Notes: generated by a model from the letters alone, not told the origin. A stretch of 64,000 bases of DNA from Salmonella bongori NCTC 12419 (GCF_000252995.1 NC_015761.1:682001-746000); one strand, 5' to 3'; positions 52,721 through 62,260 are shown, numbered from the stretch's first letter. Numbers and translations: made by a program.

Positions 52721-53440
52721 ATGGATTTTTTTAGCACGCAAAACATATTGATGCACATTCCCATCGGTGCAGGCGGGTACGATCTTTCCTGGATCGAAGC
52801 GACAGGCACTATTGCTGGGCTGCTCTGTATTGGGCTTGCCAGTCTGGAAAAGATCAGTAACTACTTTTTTGGGTTGGTGAACGTTATCTTGTTTGCGATT
52901 ATTTTCTTTCAAATCCAGCTTTATGCGAGCCTTCTGCTGCAACTCTTTTTCTTTGCCGCCAATATTTATGGCTGGTATGCGTGGTCGCGGCAGACCAACG
53001 ATAATGAAACGGAGCTCAGGATCCGCTGGCTGCCGTTGCCAAAAGCAATAGCATGGCTGGCAACATGCATAATAGCCATCGGTCTGATGACGTTCTATAT
53101 CGATCCGGTATTTGCCTTCCTGACCCATGTGGCCGTCACCATTATGCAGATGCCGGGGCTACAGGTGACAATGCCCGTACTGCAACCGGACGCCTTTCCG
53201 TTCTGGGACTCCTGCATGATGGTGCTATCTATCGTAGCGATGATTCTGATGACACGTAAATATGTCGAAAACTGGCTACTGTGGGTGATAATCAACGTGA
53301 TTAGCGTGGTAGTTTTTGCCTTGCAGGGCGTCTATGCGATGTCGCTGGAATATCTGATTCTGACATTTATCGCGATAAACGGCAGCCGTATGTGGATAAA
53401 CCGCGCGCGCGAACGAGGGTCGCGCGCGCTCTTCCGTTAA
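52721..53440 (+). CDS. pnuC: Nicotinamide riboside transporter
   Basis: PnuC is the inner-membrane facilitator for nicotinamide riboside. Seven or so hydrophobic spans are visible, with the conserved FFAANIYGWYAWSR and NWLLWVIINVISVVVFALQGVYAM. 239 residues, ATG 52721 after GGAGGGG. It shares the nadA promoter and the NadR operator. Its end overlaps the convergent zitB by four bases. Confidence 0.95.
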   Translation: MDFFSTQNILMHIPIGAGGYDLSWIEATGTIAGLLCIGLASLEKISNYFFGLVNVILFAIIFFQIQLYASLLLQLFFFAANIYGWYAWSRQTNDNETELRIRWLPLPKAIAWLATCIIAIGLMTFYIDPVFAFLTHVAVTIMQMPGLQVTMPVLQPDAFPFWDSCMMVLSIVAMILMTRKYVENWLLWVIINVISVVVFALQGVYAMSLEYLILTFIAINGSRMWINRARERGSRALFR

Positions 53441-54375
53441 TGATGATGAATATGCCCTGATGGCGTCTGATTCAGATGGCAGTCCGGGCCGTGGCAGACC
53501 TGATACTCCATCTGAATTGTGGCGTGCCCAATGTGATATTCGTGCATCAGGAAGTCCTGAATACGTTTCAGCAGCGCATCGTGGTCGTGAGGTGGAATGA
53601 CCTGAGCGTGCAATGTCATTACCGGTTTTTCGCCGACCATCCAGACATGCACATGGTGTACGTTGCGAACTTCGGGGATTTCCCGACTTAAATGACGTTG
53701 TAAAACGTTAATATCCAGTGAAACCGGTGCGCCTTCCAGCAACTCATTGACGCTATCTTTTAATAGCCGCCAGGCGCTGCGGAGTACCAGCACGGAAACC
53801 AGGATAGAGAGAATCGGATCTGCAGGCGTCCAGCCTGTCCAGATAATGATCAGCGCGGCGGCTATTGCACCGACAGAACCCAACAAATCGCCCATCACAT
53901 GGAGCGCGGCGGCGCGAACGTTCAGGTTTTTTTCATCGCTTCCCCGGTGAAGGACCCAGAATGCCAACAGGTTCGCAAGCAGACCCGCGATCGCGATAAT
54001 CATCATCAGACTGCCCGCCACCGGGCGCGGCGTATAAAAGCGCTCTATCGCTTCCCAGACAATGAGAATCGTAATGACTACCAACGCAATGGCATTGACA
54101 AAAGCCGCCAGCGTGGTGAGTCTTAGCCAGCCAAACGTATGGTGGGCCGTCGGTGGACGGCGAGAAAACTGTACCGCCAGCAGCGCAAAGAGAAGGGCCG
54201 CTGCGTCGGTGAGCATATGTCCCGCATCCGCCAACAACGCCAGAGAGCCGGAAAGGATCCCACCCACCACCTCAAGGAGCATAAATCCGGCGGTAATGGT
54301 AAAGGCGAAAAGCAGGCGACGAGCATTATTATCTTTCGGCAGGTGTGAGTCGGCATGAGAGTGTGAGTGCGCCAT
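53437..54375 (-). CDS. zitB: Zinc efflux cation diffusion facilitator
   Basis: ZitB exports zinc in exchange for protons. His-rich termini (MAHSHSHADSHLP and HIHHH) flank six membrane spans. The metal site residues are in ALLADAGHMLTDAAALL (HxxxD) and AAALHVMGDLLGSVGAI. The cytoplasmic CDF domain follows residue about 210. 312 residues, intact, and read leftward. Confidence 0.95.
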   Translation of the reverse strand: MAHSHSHADSHLPKDNNARRLLFAFTITAGFMLLEVVGGILSGSLALLADAGHMLTDAAALLFALLAVQFSRRPPTAHHTFGWLRLTTLAAFVNAIALVVITILIVWEAIERFYTPRPVAGSLMMIIAIAGLLANLLAFWVLHRGSDEKNLNVRAAALHVMGDLLGSVGAIAAALIIIWTGWTPADPILSILVSVLVLRSAWRLLKDSVNELLEGAPVSLDINVLQRHLSREIPEVRNVHHVHVWMVGEKPVMTLHAQVIPPHDHDALLKRIQDFLMHEYHIGHATIQMEYQVCHGPDCHLNQTPSGHIHHH

Positions 54376-54436
54376 AATGTCATTCCTTTGTAATTCTCAT
54401 CAATACTGTAGACATCATACTGGTTTTTCGCTGACA

Positions 54437-54465
54437 AAATAAAAAGGAGAGCGAAAGCTCTCCCG
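54437..54465 (-). terminator. Terminator after ybgS
   Basis: On the reverse strand GGGAGAGC, loop TTTC, GCTCTCC, then TTTTTATTTT. Confidence 0.88.
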
Positions 54466-54485
54466 TTATCAGTCTTTTTTCAGGA

Positions 54486-54872
54486 TTACTGTGTAGTGCC
54501 GTCGGTTTTGGTATTCACGTCATTGTTGACGCCATTACCTGTTTCCACTTTTTTATTAATATCCGGGCAGCGACCGTCTTTACACATGGTATTTTTATGC
54601 TCTTCATCCTTGGTCATTCCGTCGTGATTCATGGTTGAACCGTCTGGATGCTGCATCGTGCTGTTAGTGTTGCCGTTGGTATTGATGTCGTTGTTATTCA
54701 CATCATTCGGCGCCACATTCTGGCGAGCGTCCGGGGCAACCTGACCGGCATTTGCCGCCGAGTTTGCCTGGCCATTACTGGATTGCGCGTTAGATTCAGC
54801 AGCTAACGCTGCGCCGCTGGCGAGGCCGAGGGTAGCGGTAAGTAAAAGCGTAGTCAGTTTTGTCATTTTCAT
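54486..54872 (-). CDS. ybgS: YbgS, secreted homeobox-like protein of unknown function
   Basis: A 128-residue exported protein: signal peptide MKMTKLTTLLLTATLGLASGAALA, then a low-complexity Asn/Gln/Ala stretch and a C-terminal part with CKDGRCPDINKKVETGNG, two cysteines that may form a disulfide. Function is unknown. It reads leftward and has its own terminator. The repeated NDVNNNDINTNGNTN stretch is disordered in appearance. Confidence 0.9.
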   Translation of the reverse strand: MKMTKLTTLLLTATLGLASGAALAAESNAQSSNGQANSAANAGQVAPDARQNVAPNDVNNNDINTNGNTNSTMQHPDGSTMNHDGMTKDEEHKNTMCKDGRCPDINKKVETGNGVNNDVNTKTDGTTQ

Positions 54873-55188
54873 AAGATGCTCCTGTTATGGTGGATATGTC
54901 GGATAACCTCTTCCAACAGTGCACGTGTAAGTCAAATCCTCAAATAAGGCATAAAAAGCATCCGCCGCCTGTTAACGCAGCAGAGAATCTTGCAATAATT
55001 CACAAACAGAGTGGTTACAGTTAAAAAGTGTAGGTTAGATCCCATTTTTCGCTACATTTGTGCGTTTTTTTCCTCAATTCCAGGATTAATCCGTTCAAAG
55101 TGTAAAACCCCGTTTACACTATTTAATCGAAGAGATAGATTGGAGGGATTGCATTCATTGAGATAAGCACGGCAACACTGGAATAAAC
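54873..55188. promoter_or_regulatory. ybgS-aroG divergent control region
   Basis: 316 bases holding divergent promoters for ybgS and aroG. The only site I assign is the TyrR box at 55101-55118; no gene lies here. Confidence 0.55.
55101..55118 (+). promoter_or_regulatory. TyrR box upstream of aroG
   Basis: TGTAAA-N6-TTTACA, a perfect match to the strong TyrR box consensus, 71 bases before the aroG start codon. TyrR with phenylalanine or tryptophan represses aroG. Confidence 0.88.
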
Positions 55189-56241
55189 ATGAATTATCAG
55201 AACGACGACTTACGTATCAAAGAAATCAACGAGTTATTACCTCCTGTCGCACTGCTGGAAAAGTTTCCCGCGACGGAAAACGCAGCAAATACCGTTGCCC
55301 ACGCGCGCAAAGCCATCCATAAAATCCTCAAAGGTAATGACGATCGCCTACTGGTAGTCATTGGCCCTTGTTCAATTCACGATCCGGCAGCGGCGAAAGA
55401 ATATGCCGCCCGTTTACTGGCGTTGCGTGAGGAACTCAAGGACGAACTCGAAATTGTGATGCGCGTCTATTTCGAAAAGCCGCGTACCACCGTCGGCTGG
55501 AAAGGGCTGATTAACGATCCGCACATGGATAACAGCTTCCAGATTAACGACGGGCTGCGCATTGCGCGCAAATTGCTGCTGGATATTAACGATAGCGGTC
55601 TGCCTGCCGCTGGCGAATTCCTTGATATGATTACGCCGCAATACCTGGCCGATCTGATGAGCTGGGGCGCCATTGGCGCGCGGACTACTGAATCCCAGGT
55701 TCATCGCGAACTGGCGTCTGGTCTCTCTTGTCCGGTCGGCTTTAAAAATGGCACTGATGGGACGATCAAAGTCGCGATTGATGCGATTAACGCCGCCGGT
55801 GCGCCGCACTGCTTCCTTTCCGTCACTAAATGGGGTCATTCGGCGATTGTTAATACCAGCGGCAACGGCGACTGCCATATTATTCTGCGCGGCGGTAAAG
55901 CGCCAAACTATAGCGCGCAGCACGTCGCGGAAGTGAAAGAAGGGCTCACCAAAGCGGGGCTGACGCCGCAGGTCATGATCGATTTCAGCCATGCCAACTC
56001 CTGTAAGCAATTTGAAAAGCAAATGGAAGTATGCGCCGATGTTTGCCAGCAGATTGCCGGCGGGGAAAAAGCGATTATTGGTGTGATGGTAGAGAGTCAT
56101 CTGGTAGAAGGAAACCAGAGCCTGGAAAGCGGTCAGCCACTCACCTACGGTAAAAGCATTACTGACGCCTGCATTGGCTGGGAAGATACTGATGCGTTGC
56201 TTCGCCAGTTATCGGAAGCGGTGAAAGTCCGCCGTGGTTAA
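55189..56241 (+). CDS. aroG: Phe-sensitive DAHP synthase
   Basis: AroG joins phosphoenolpyruvate and erythrose 4-phosphate to form DAHP, the first step of the aromatic pathway, and is inhibited by phenylalanine. 350 residues. The metal and substrate residues are in VIGPCSIHDP (Cys61), FEKPRTTVGWKG, GARTTESQVHRELAS, and DFSHANSCK. The N-terminal MNYQNDDLRIKEINELLPP segment forms part of the inhibitor site. It is intact, with its own TyrR box and terminator. Confidence 0.97.
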   Translation: MNYQNDDLRIKEINELLPPVALLEKFPATENAANTVAHARKAIHKILKGNDDRLLVVIGPCSIHDPAAAKEYAARLLALREELKDELEIVMRVYFEKPRTTVGWKGLINDPHMDNSFQINDGLRIARKLLLDINDSGLPAAGEFLDMITPQYLADLMSWGAIGARTTESQVHRELASGLSCPVGFKNGTDGTIKVAIDAINAAGAPHCFLSVTKWGHSAIVNTSGNGDCHIILRGGKAPNYSAQHVAEVKEGLTKAGLTPQVMIDFSHANSCKQFEKQMEVCADVCQQIAGGEKAIIGVMVESHLVEGNQSLESGQPLTYGKSITDACIGWEDTDALLRQLSEAVKVRRG

Positions 56242-56256
56242 TCTTTATTACGTGTT

Positions 56257-56284
56257 AAACCGGCCAGTAAGGCCGGTTATTTAT
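56257..56284 (+). terminator. Terminator after aroG
   Basis: AACCGGCC, loop AGTAA, GGCCGGTT, then ATTTAT. Confidence 0.85.
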
Positions 56285-56395
56285 CGCCGACAGACAATTA
56301 TTCACCCAATGTGATGCTACTCGAAATATAAATAAATATATAACGAATTAATTCGGCGCTATAATTCATCCCCCTATGAATAACGAGCCCGAACG

Positions 56396-56937
56396 ATGAC
56401 CTGTCAGGACAAATCACTTTTAGCTCCCCGTCTCGCTTCCGCTCCCGTCATGCCACGCTATCACCAGATCATGCATAAAAGGGCCGTGCTCATGCTGGCT
56501 ATTGCGCTGGCGATGATGGTTTCACTGATAGTGGATTTAATCTTCGGGTCTTCTGGTTTATCGCTCAGCGCGCTGTGGCAGGCGCTTTTCCAGCCGGAAA
56601 AGTGAGTGTAGGCATACCTGGGATATTCGCTTACCTTATGCCCTGATGGCGCTACGGGTTGGCATGGCATTAGGGTTGGCCGGTGCTGAAATGCAAACGA
56701 TTTTAAATAATCCGCTGGCGACGCCATTTACCTTCGGCGTATCGTCCGCCGCGGCTTTTGGCGCTGTACTGCGATTGTGCTGGGGATCGGTATTCCTGGT
56801 ATTCCGGCCGCCTGGTTCATCCCGGACAATGCGTTCATTTTTGCGCTATTGTCCGCGTTACTGCTGGACGGTATTACCCGCTGGACAGGTGTCGCTGCAT
56901 CCGGAGTGGTGTTGGATGGCGTGATCGCTGTTTAAGA
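56396..56937 (+). pseudogene. Decayed FecCD-family iron-siderophore permease
   Basis: The first frame (MTCQDKSLLAPRL...LIVDLIFGSSGLSLSALWQALFQPEK) stops at 56605. Restoring lost bases at the AAAAG run and the GGCAT just after continues it as DIRLPYALMALRVGMALGLAGAEMQTILNNPLATPFTFGVSSAAAFGA, the FecCD signature. A third shift near 56768 leads to AIVLGIGIPGIPAAWFIPDNAFIFALLSALLLDGITRWTGVAASGVV, then TAA. At least three frameshifts, and only the first half of a roughly 330-residue permease remains. No partner ATPase or binding protein is nearby. Confidence 0.85.
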
Positions 56938-56940
56938 CAT

Positions 56941-57018
56941 ATTGCCTGATGGCGCCGCGCTTATCCGGCCTACCCATTGCTCGTAGGCCAGATAAGGCAG
57001 TTATACCGCCATCCGGCA
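56941..57018 (-). repeat. REP/BIME cluster downstream of gpmA
   Basis: GCCTGATGGCGCCGCGCTTATCC...GTAGGCCAGATAAGGC...GCCATCCGGC: two REP units in opposite orientation, directly after the end of the leftward gpmA. It likely protects the gpmA transcript. Confidence 0.8.
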
Positions 57019-57025
57019 AAGGTGA

Positions 57026-57778
57026 TTACTTCGCTTTACCCTGGTTCGCCACGGCAGCCGCTTTCGCTGCGATCTCGTCAGCGTTGCCCAAATAGTAGCG
57101 TTTTACTGGCGTAAAGTTTTCGTCGAACTCATACACCAGCGGCACGCCGGTCGGGATGTTCAACTCAAGGATCTCATCTTCACTCATCTTATCCAGGTAT
57201 TTCACCAGCGCACGCAGGGAGTTACCGTGAGCAGCGATGATGACGCGCTCACCGCTCTTCATACGCGGCAGGATGGTGTCGTTCCAGTAAGGAATAACGC
57301 GGTCGATGGTCAGTGCCAGGCTTTCGGTCAGCGGTAGCTCTTTCTCGCTCAGTTTGGCATAACGCGGATCGTGACCCGGATAACGCTCGTCATCTTTGGT
57401 CAGTTCCGGCGGCGTAACGGCAAAACCGCGGCGCCACTGTTTAACCTGCTCATCGCCATATTTTTCTGCCGTTTCCGCTTTATTCAGCCCCTGCAACGCG
57501 CCATAGTGACGTTCATTGAGTTTCCATGATTTTTCCACCGGCAGCCAGGCCTGATCCAATTCATCCAGTACGTTCCACAGCGTATGGATAGCGCGTTTCA
57601 GGACGGAGGTGTAGGCAAAATCAAAACTGAAACCTTCTTCTTTGAGAAGCTTACCTGCCGCTTTTGCTTCGCTTACCCCTTTTTCAGACAGGTCCACATC
57701 ATACCAGCCAGTGAAACGGTTTTCTTTGTTCCACTGACTTTCACCGTGACGTACCAGAACCAGCTTCGTTACAGCCAT
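57026..57778 (-). CDS. gpmA: 2,3-bisphosphoglycerate-dependent phosphoglycerate mutase
   Basis: GpmA interconverts 3- and 2-phosphoglycerate in glycolysis. LVRHGESQWNKENRFTGW carries the phospho-histidine (H11); the second active-site histidine is in IIAAHGNSLRALV. The start at 57778 (MAVTKLVLV) gives 250 residues; an upstream in-frame Met is beyond the conserved start. A Fur box lies in the promoter. Reads leftward. Confidence 0.97.
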   Translation of the reverse strand: MAVTKLVLVRHGESQWNKENRFTGWYDVDLSEKGVSEAKAAGKLLKEEGFSFDFAYTSVLKRAIHTLWNVLDELDQAWLPVEKSWKLNERHYGALQGLNKAETAEKYGDEQVKQWRRGFAVTPPELTKDDERYPGHDPRYAKLSEKELPLTESLALTIDRVIPYWNDTILPRMKSGERVIIAAHGNSLRALVKYLDKMSEDEILELNIPTGVPLVYEFDENFTPVKRYYLGNADEIAAKAAAVANQGKAK

Positions 57779-57806
57779 ACTCTCACTCCTATAAATCATA
57801 TGTAAT

Positions 57807-57825
57807 GATAATAATTCTCATTATA
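57807..57825 (-). promoter_or_regulatory. Fur box upstream of gpmA
   Basis: ATGATAATAATTCTCATTA matches the 19-base Fur consensus GATAATGATAATCATTATC at 14 of 19 positions with preserved palindromic GATAAT/ATTAT arms. E. coli gpmA is a known Fur target. Confidence 0.75.
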
Positions 57826-57951
57826 TTGCCGCGGTGTGTCGGCGGCAATGCTTACGCATAACCATAGCGAAAATAGTGGCGCAGTGTAAGGTTCTTGTGA
57901 ACCTGGAGTTGCGATTTTGTCTTTAAGTGATGGAGGTTTGAGCAGAATAAT

Positions 57952-57992
57952 GGGGCATAAGCCCGATAAGCTTGCGCTATCGGGCCTGTCGC
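57952..57992 (-). terminator. REP-like hairpin after galM
   Basis: AAGCCCGATAAGCTTGCGCTATCGGGCC forms a GCCCGATA/TATCGGGC stem just beyond the galM stop, on the leftward transcript. No T-run is obvious. Confidence 0.6.
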
Positions 57993-58001
57993 GATGGACT
58001 G

Positions 58002-59042
58002 TCAGAACGGAATAAACTGGTACTCGGTCAGGCTGGCGTATTCTTCACCGGGGCGCAGAAAGCTGTCTGGTTGCGGCCATTCAGGATGATTCGGGCTGTC
58101 CGGCAGTAGTTCGCTTTCCAGCGCCAGCCCCTGCCAATCAGCATAGGGTTCAGGCCCACGGGAAGGCGTACCCGCCAGATAATTGCCGGAATAAAACTGT
58201 AGCGCCGGGGCGGTGGTGTAAACCATCATTTGTAGCTTTCCATCCTGCGACCATAGACGGGCCGCAGGTTTTTTGCCATCGCCCTGCGTCTGTAGCAGAA
58301 AGGCGTGATCGTAACCTTTAACCTTGCGCTGATCGTCATCGGCGAGAAACTCGCTGGCAATAACTTTTGGCATCCGGAAGTCAAACGAGGTGTTGGCCAC
58401 CGATTTTAACCCCTGATGTGGAATCCCGGCTTCATCGACCGGCAGGTATTCATCCGCCAGGATTTGCAACGTATGTTGACGTACGTCGGTTTGATCGCCG
58501 TCCAGATTGAAATAGACGTGGTTGGTCAAATTTACCGGACAGGGTTTATCGACCGTCGCCCGGTAGGTAATGGAGATTCGATTATCATCGGTCAGGCGAT
58601 ACTGCGCCGTAGCGCAAAGATGACCGGGAAAACCCTGATCGCCATCGTCAGAGGTCAGCGCAAACAGCACATGGCGATCGTTCTGGTTAACAATTTGCCA
58701 GCGGCGCTTGTCAAAGCCTTCCGGCCCGCCGTGCAGCTGGTTTTTACCCTGGCCTGGGCTTAACTGTATGGTTTCGCCGGCAAACGTATAACGGCTATTG
58801 GCAATACGGTTTGCGTAACGGCCAATAGAGGCGCCGAGAAACGATGTCTGCTCAGGATACTGTTCCGGGCTGGCGCAGCCCAGTAATGCTTCCCGAACGC
58901 TGCCGTCAGACAGCGGAATACGGGCGGAAAGAAGAGTGGCTCCCCAGTCCATCAGCGTTACCACCATTCCGGCGCGGTTGCGCAGGGTTAACAGGCGGTA
59001 CGGTTGACCATCGGGTGCCAGTGCGGGCGTTTCATTTAGCAC
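58002..59042 (-). CDS. galM: Galactose mutarotase (aldose 1-epimerase)
   Basis: GalM interconverts beta- and alpha-galactose ahead of GalK. Markers: GRYANRIANSRYTF, the catalytic His in NLTNHVYFNLDG, and the Glu in the late WQGLALESELLPDSPNH. The correct start is GTG 59042 (VLNETPALAPDGQPY), 346 residues, overlapping the galK stop by seven bases. Longer in-frame openings run into galK and are not real. Last gene of galETKM. Confidence 0.95.
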   Translation of the reverse strand: MLNETPALAPDGQPYRLLTLRNRAGMVVTLMDWGATLLSARIPLSDGSVREALLGCASPEQYPEQTSFLGASIGRYANRIANSRYTFAGETIQLSPGQGKNQLHGGPEGFDKRRWQIVNQNDRHVLFALTSDDGDQGFPGHLCATAQYRLTDDNRISITYRATVDKPCPVNLTNHVYFNLDGDQTDVRQHTLQILADEYLPVDEAGIPHQGLKSVANTSFDFRMPKVIASEFLADDDQRKVKGYDHAFLLQTQGDGKKPAARLWSQDGKLQMMVYTTAPALQFYSGNYLAGTPSRGPEPYADWQGLALESELLPDSPNHPEWPQPDSFLRPGEEYASLTEYQFIPF

Positions 59043-60184
59043 TGTCCTGCTCCTTGTGACGGTTTGCATACATAAAAGGTTTCTTTGATACCGGTTTTCG
59101 CTTCGTACTGTTGCGCAACGGCCTGCTGAACGGCGGGCACCAGATCTTCCGGGATTAGCGCGACAATACAACCGCCGAAGCCGCCGCCGGTCATGCGCAC
59201 GCCGCCTTGATCGCCGATGGTCGCTTTGACGATGTCCACCAGCGTGTCTATCTGCGGGACGGTAATTTCGAAATCATCGCGCATCGAGGCATGGGACTCC
59301 GCCATCAGTTGGCCCATACGTTGCAAGTCGCCTTTTTCCAGTGCGCTTGCCGCTTCAACGGTACGCGCATTTTCGCTCAGTACATGGCGAACGCGTTTTG
59401 CAACCACCGGGTCCAGTTCGTTGGCAACGGCATTGAACGCCTCAAGGCTGACATCGCGCAGAGCGGACTGCTGGAAGAAGCGAGCACCCGTTTCGCACTG
59501 TTCACGGCGGGTATTATATTCGCTGCCCACCAAAGTACGCTTAAAGTTACTGTTGATGATCACCACGGCAACGCCTTTCGGCATGGAAACCGCTTTAGTT
59601 CCGAGCGTACGGCAGTCGATCAGCAACGCATGATCTTTTTTGCCGAGCGCAGAGATGAGCTGATCCATAATGCCGCAATTACAACCAACAAACTGATTTT
59701 CGGCTTCTTGCCCGTTGAGCGCGATTTGTGCGCCGTCCAGTGGCAGGTGATAAAGCTGCTGGAAGACGGTGCCTACCGCGACTTCCAGCGAGGCGGAAGA
59801 GCTTAACCCCGCGCCTTGCGGTACGTTACCGCTAATCACCATATCCACACCGCCAAACGCGTTGTTACGCTGTTGCAGATGTTTCACTACGCCGCGCACA
59901 TAGTTGGACCACTGCTGACTGTCGTGGGTTACGATCGGCGCATCCAGTGAAAATTCGTCGACCTGGTTGTCATAATCGGCGGCAATCACCCGTACGGTGC
60001 GATCGTCGCGCGGCGCACAGCTAATCACGGTCTGATAATCGATAGCGCAGGGTAGAACAAAACCGTCATTGTAATCGGTATGCTCGCCAATCAGGTTGAC
60101 GCGGCCTGGCGCCTGAATGGTGTGGGTGGCAGGGTAGCCGAAAATTTCAGCAAACAGAGCGTGCGTTTTCTCTTTCAGATTCAT
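59036..60184 (-). CDS. galK: Galactokinase
   Basis: GalK phosphorylates galactose to galactose 1-phosphate. GHMP-kinase motifs are complete: APGRVNLIGEHTDYNDGFVLP, VPQGAGLSSSASLEVAVG (ATP loop) and RMTGGGFGGCIVALIP. 382 residues, the E. coli length. It is separated by two bases from galT and overlaps galM. Confidence 0.97.
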   Translation of the reverse strand: MNLKEKTHALFAEIFGYPATHTIQAPGRVNLIGEHTDYNDGFVLPCAIDYQTVISCAPRDDRTVRVIAADYDNQVDEFSLDAPIVTHDSQQWSNYVRGVVKHLQQRNNAFGGVDMVISGNVPQGAGLSSSASLEVAVGTVFQQLYHLPLDGAQIALNGQEAENQFVGCNCGIMDQLISALGKKDHALLIDCRTLGTKAVSMPKGVAVVIINSNFKRTLVGSEYNTRREQCETGARFFQQSALRDVSLEAFNAVANELDPVVAKRVRHVLSENARTVEAASALEKGDLQRMGQLMAESHASMRDDFEITVPQIDTLVDIVKATIGDQGGVRMTGGGFGGCIVALIPEDLVPAVQQAVAQQYEAKTGIKETFYVCKPSQGAGQC

Positions 60185-60186
60185 TT

Positions 60187-61233
60187 TTATACTCCGGATT
60201 CGCGAAAATGGGTGTCGCTGACTGCACGCAGGCGTTCAGCCGCTTGTTCTGCGGTCAAATCACGCTGGGTTTCCGCCAGCATTTCATACCCGACCATAAA
60301 TTTACGGACGGTCGCAGAGCGCAGCAGTGGCGGATAAAAGTGCGCGTGCAACTGCCAGTGTTCGTTTTCTTGGCCGTTAAACGGCGCGCCGTGCCAGCCC
60401 ATTGAGTAGGGGAAGGAACACTGAAACAGGTTGTCATAACGGCTGGTCAGCTTTTTCAACGCCAGCGCCAGCGAGTCGCGCTGCTCGTCGCTTAAATCGG
60501 TCATACGCAGCACGTGCGTTTTGGGCAGCAGCAAGGTTTCAAACGGCCACGCCGCCCAGTAAGGCACCACCGCCAGCCAGTGTTCAGTTTCAACCACGGT
60601 GCGGCTACCGTCCGCCAGCTCGCGTTGTACGTAATCCACCAGCATTGGCGAGTGCTGCTCAGCGAAATAGGCTTTTTGCAGACGATCTTCGCGTTCGGCC
60701 TCATTCGGTAGAAAGCTGTTAGCCCAGATTTGTCCATGTGGATGTGGGTTAGAACAGCCCATCGCCGCGCCTTTGTTCTCAAAGACTTGTACCCACGGAT
60801 AGGTTTGGCCCAACTCAGCGGTCTGCTCCTGCCAGGTTCTGACGATTTCTGTCAGCGCGGGCAGGCTTAATTCCGGCAGCGTTTTACTGTGATCGGGAGA
60901 AAAGCAGATCACGCGGCTGGTGCCGCGCGCGCTCTGACAGCGCATTAGCGGGTCGTGACTGTCCGGCGCGTCTGGTGTGTCGGCCATCAATGCCGCGAAA
61001 TCGTTAGTAAAGACGTAAGTGCCTTTGTAATCTGGGTTTTTATCGCCAGTCACGCGTGTATTGCCCGCGCACAGGAAGCAGTCCGGATCGTGGGCTGGCA
61101 GCATTTGCTGAGACGGCGTTTCCTGCGCCCCCTGCCAGGGACGTTTTGCGCGATGCGGCGAAACCAGAATCCATTGGCCGGTAAGCGGGTTATAACGGCG
61201 ATGCGGATGATCAATAGGGTTAAATAGGGTCAT
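60187..61233 (-). CDS. galT: Galactose-1-phosphate uridylyltransferase
   Basis: GalT exchanges UMP between UDP-glucose and galactose 1-phosphate. The HIT-type active site GCSNPHPHGQIW holds the nucleophilic His (about 166); zinc ligands include FLCAGN (Cys52 and Cys55). 348 residues from 61233 (MTLFNPIDHPHRRYNP). It follows galE after ten bases. Confidence 0.97.
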   Translation of the reverse strand: MTLFNPIDHPHRRYNPLTGQWILVSPHRAKRPWQGAQETPSQQMLPAHDPDCFLCAGNTRVTGDKNPDYKGTYVFTNDFAALMADTPDAPDSHDPLMRCQSARGTSRVICFSPDHSKTLPELSLPALTEIVRTWQEQTAELGQTYPWVQVFENKGAAMGCSNPHPHGQIWANSFLPNEAEREDRLQKAYFAEQHSPMLVDYVQRELADGSRTVVETEHWLAVVPYWAAWPFETLLLPKTHVLRMTDLSDEQRDSLALALKKLTSRYDNLFQCSFPYSMGWHGAPFNGQENEHWQLHAHFYPPLLRSATVRKFMVGYEMLAETQRDLTAEQAAERLRAVSDTHFRESGV

Positions 61234-61243
61234 AACAACATCC

Positions 61244-62260
61244 TTAATCTGGATATCCCTGCGGATGGCGTGACTGCCAGTGCCAGGTGTCCTGCGCCAT
61301 TTCGTCAAGCGTGCGGGTGACGCGCCAGTTCAACTCGCGGTCGGCTTTACTGGCATCCGCCCAATAAGCAGGTAGATCGCCATCGCGACGCGGCGCGAAG
61401 TGGTAGTTAATGGGCTTGCCGCAGGCTTTACTAAAGGCGTTGACTACGTCCAGTACACTGCTGCCGACGCCTGCGCCGAGATTATAAATATGCACGCCGG
61501 CTTTGTTGGCCAGTTTTTCCATTGCCACAACGTGCCCATCGGCTAAATCCATTACGTGAATGTAATCGCGCACGCCGGTGCCGTCCGCGGTCGGGTAATC
61601 GTTGCCGAAAACGGCGAGCGACTCGCGGCGGCCCACGGCGACCTGAGCGATATAGGGCATCAGGTTATTCGGAATACCTTGCGGATCTTCTCCCATGTCG
61701 CCTGATGGATGCGCGCCGACCGGGTTGAAATAACGCAGCAGCGCAATGCTCCACTCCGGCTGGGCTTTTTGCAGGTCGGTCAGGATTTGCTCGACCATCA
61801 GCTTACTTTTGCCGTAGGGGCTTTGTGGCGTGCCGGTAGGAAAACTTTCGACATAAGGGATTTTAGGCTGATCGCCATAAACAGTCGCGGAGGAGCTAAA
61901 AATAAGGTTCTTGACGTTGGCCGCGCGCATAGCGCTGATCAACCGCAGCGTACCGTTGACGTTGTTGTCATAGTACTCCAGCGGTCTGGCGACCGATTCG
62001 CCGACGGCTTTCAGGCCAGCAAAGTGAATCACGGTATCAATAGCGTGATCGTGCAGAATTTCGGTTATAAGCGCTTCGTTGCGAATATCGCCTTCAACAA
62101 AGGTCGGATGCTTAGCGCCCAGACGTTCGATAACGGGCAGTACGCTGCGCTTGCTGTTGCAAAGGTTGTCGAGAATGACGACGTCATGACCATTTTGCAG
62201 CAATTGTACACAGGTATGACTTCCAATGTAACCGCTACCACCTGTAACCAATACTCTCAT
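61244..62260 (-). CDS. galE: UDP-glucose 4-epimerase
   Basis: GalE interconverts UDP-galactose and UDP-glucose, serving both the Leloir pathway and LPS synthesis. It is a short-chain dehydrogenase: MRVLVTGGSGYIGSHTC (NAD loop), SSSATVYG and YGKSKLMVE (catalytic Tyr149 and Lys153). 338 residues from 62260. It is the first gene of galETKM; the internal GalR operator lies within its first codons. Confidence 0.97.
   Translation of the reverse strand: MRVLVTGGSGYIGSHTCVQLLQNGHDVVILDNLCNSKRSVLPVIERLGAKHPTFVEGDIRNEALITEILHDHAIDTVIHFAGLKAVGESVARPLEYYDNNVNGTLRLISAMRAANVKNLIFSSSATVYGDQPKIPYVESFPTGTPQSPYGKSKLMVEQILTDLQKAQPEWSIALLRYFNPVGAHPSGDMGEDPQGIPNNLMPYIAQVAVGRRESLAVFGNDYPTADGTGVRDYIHVMDLADGHVVAMEKLANKAGVHIYNLGAGVGSSVLDVVNAFSKACGKPINYHFAPRRDGDLPAYWADASKADRELNWRVTRTLDEMAQDTWHWQSRHPQGYPD
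62226..62241 (-). promoter_or_regulatory. Internal gal operator (OI)
   Basis: GTGGTAGCGGTTACAT on the gene strand, inside galE, identical to the E. coli OI site as I recall it. GalR bound here and at OE loops the promoter DNA. Confidence 0.85.
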
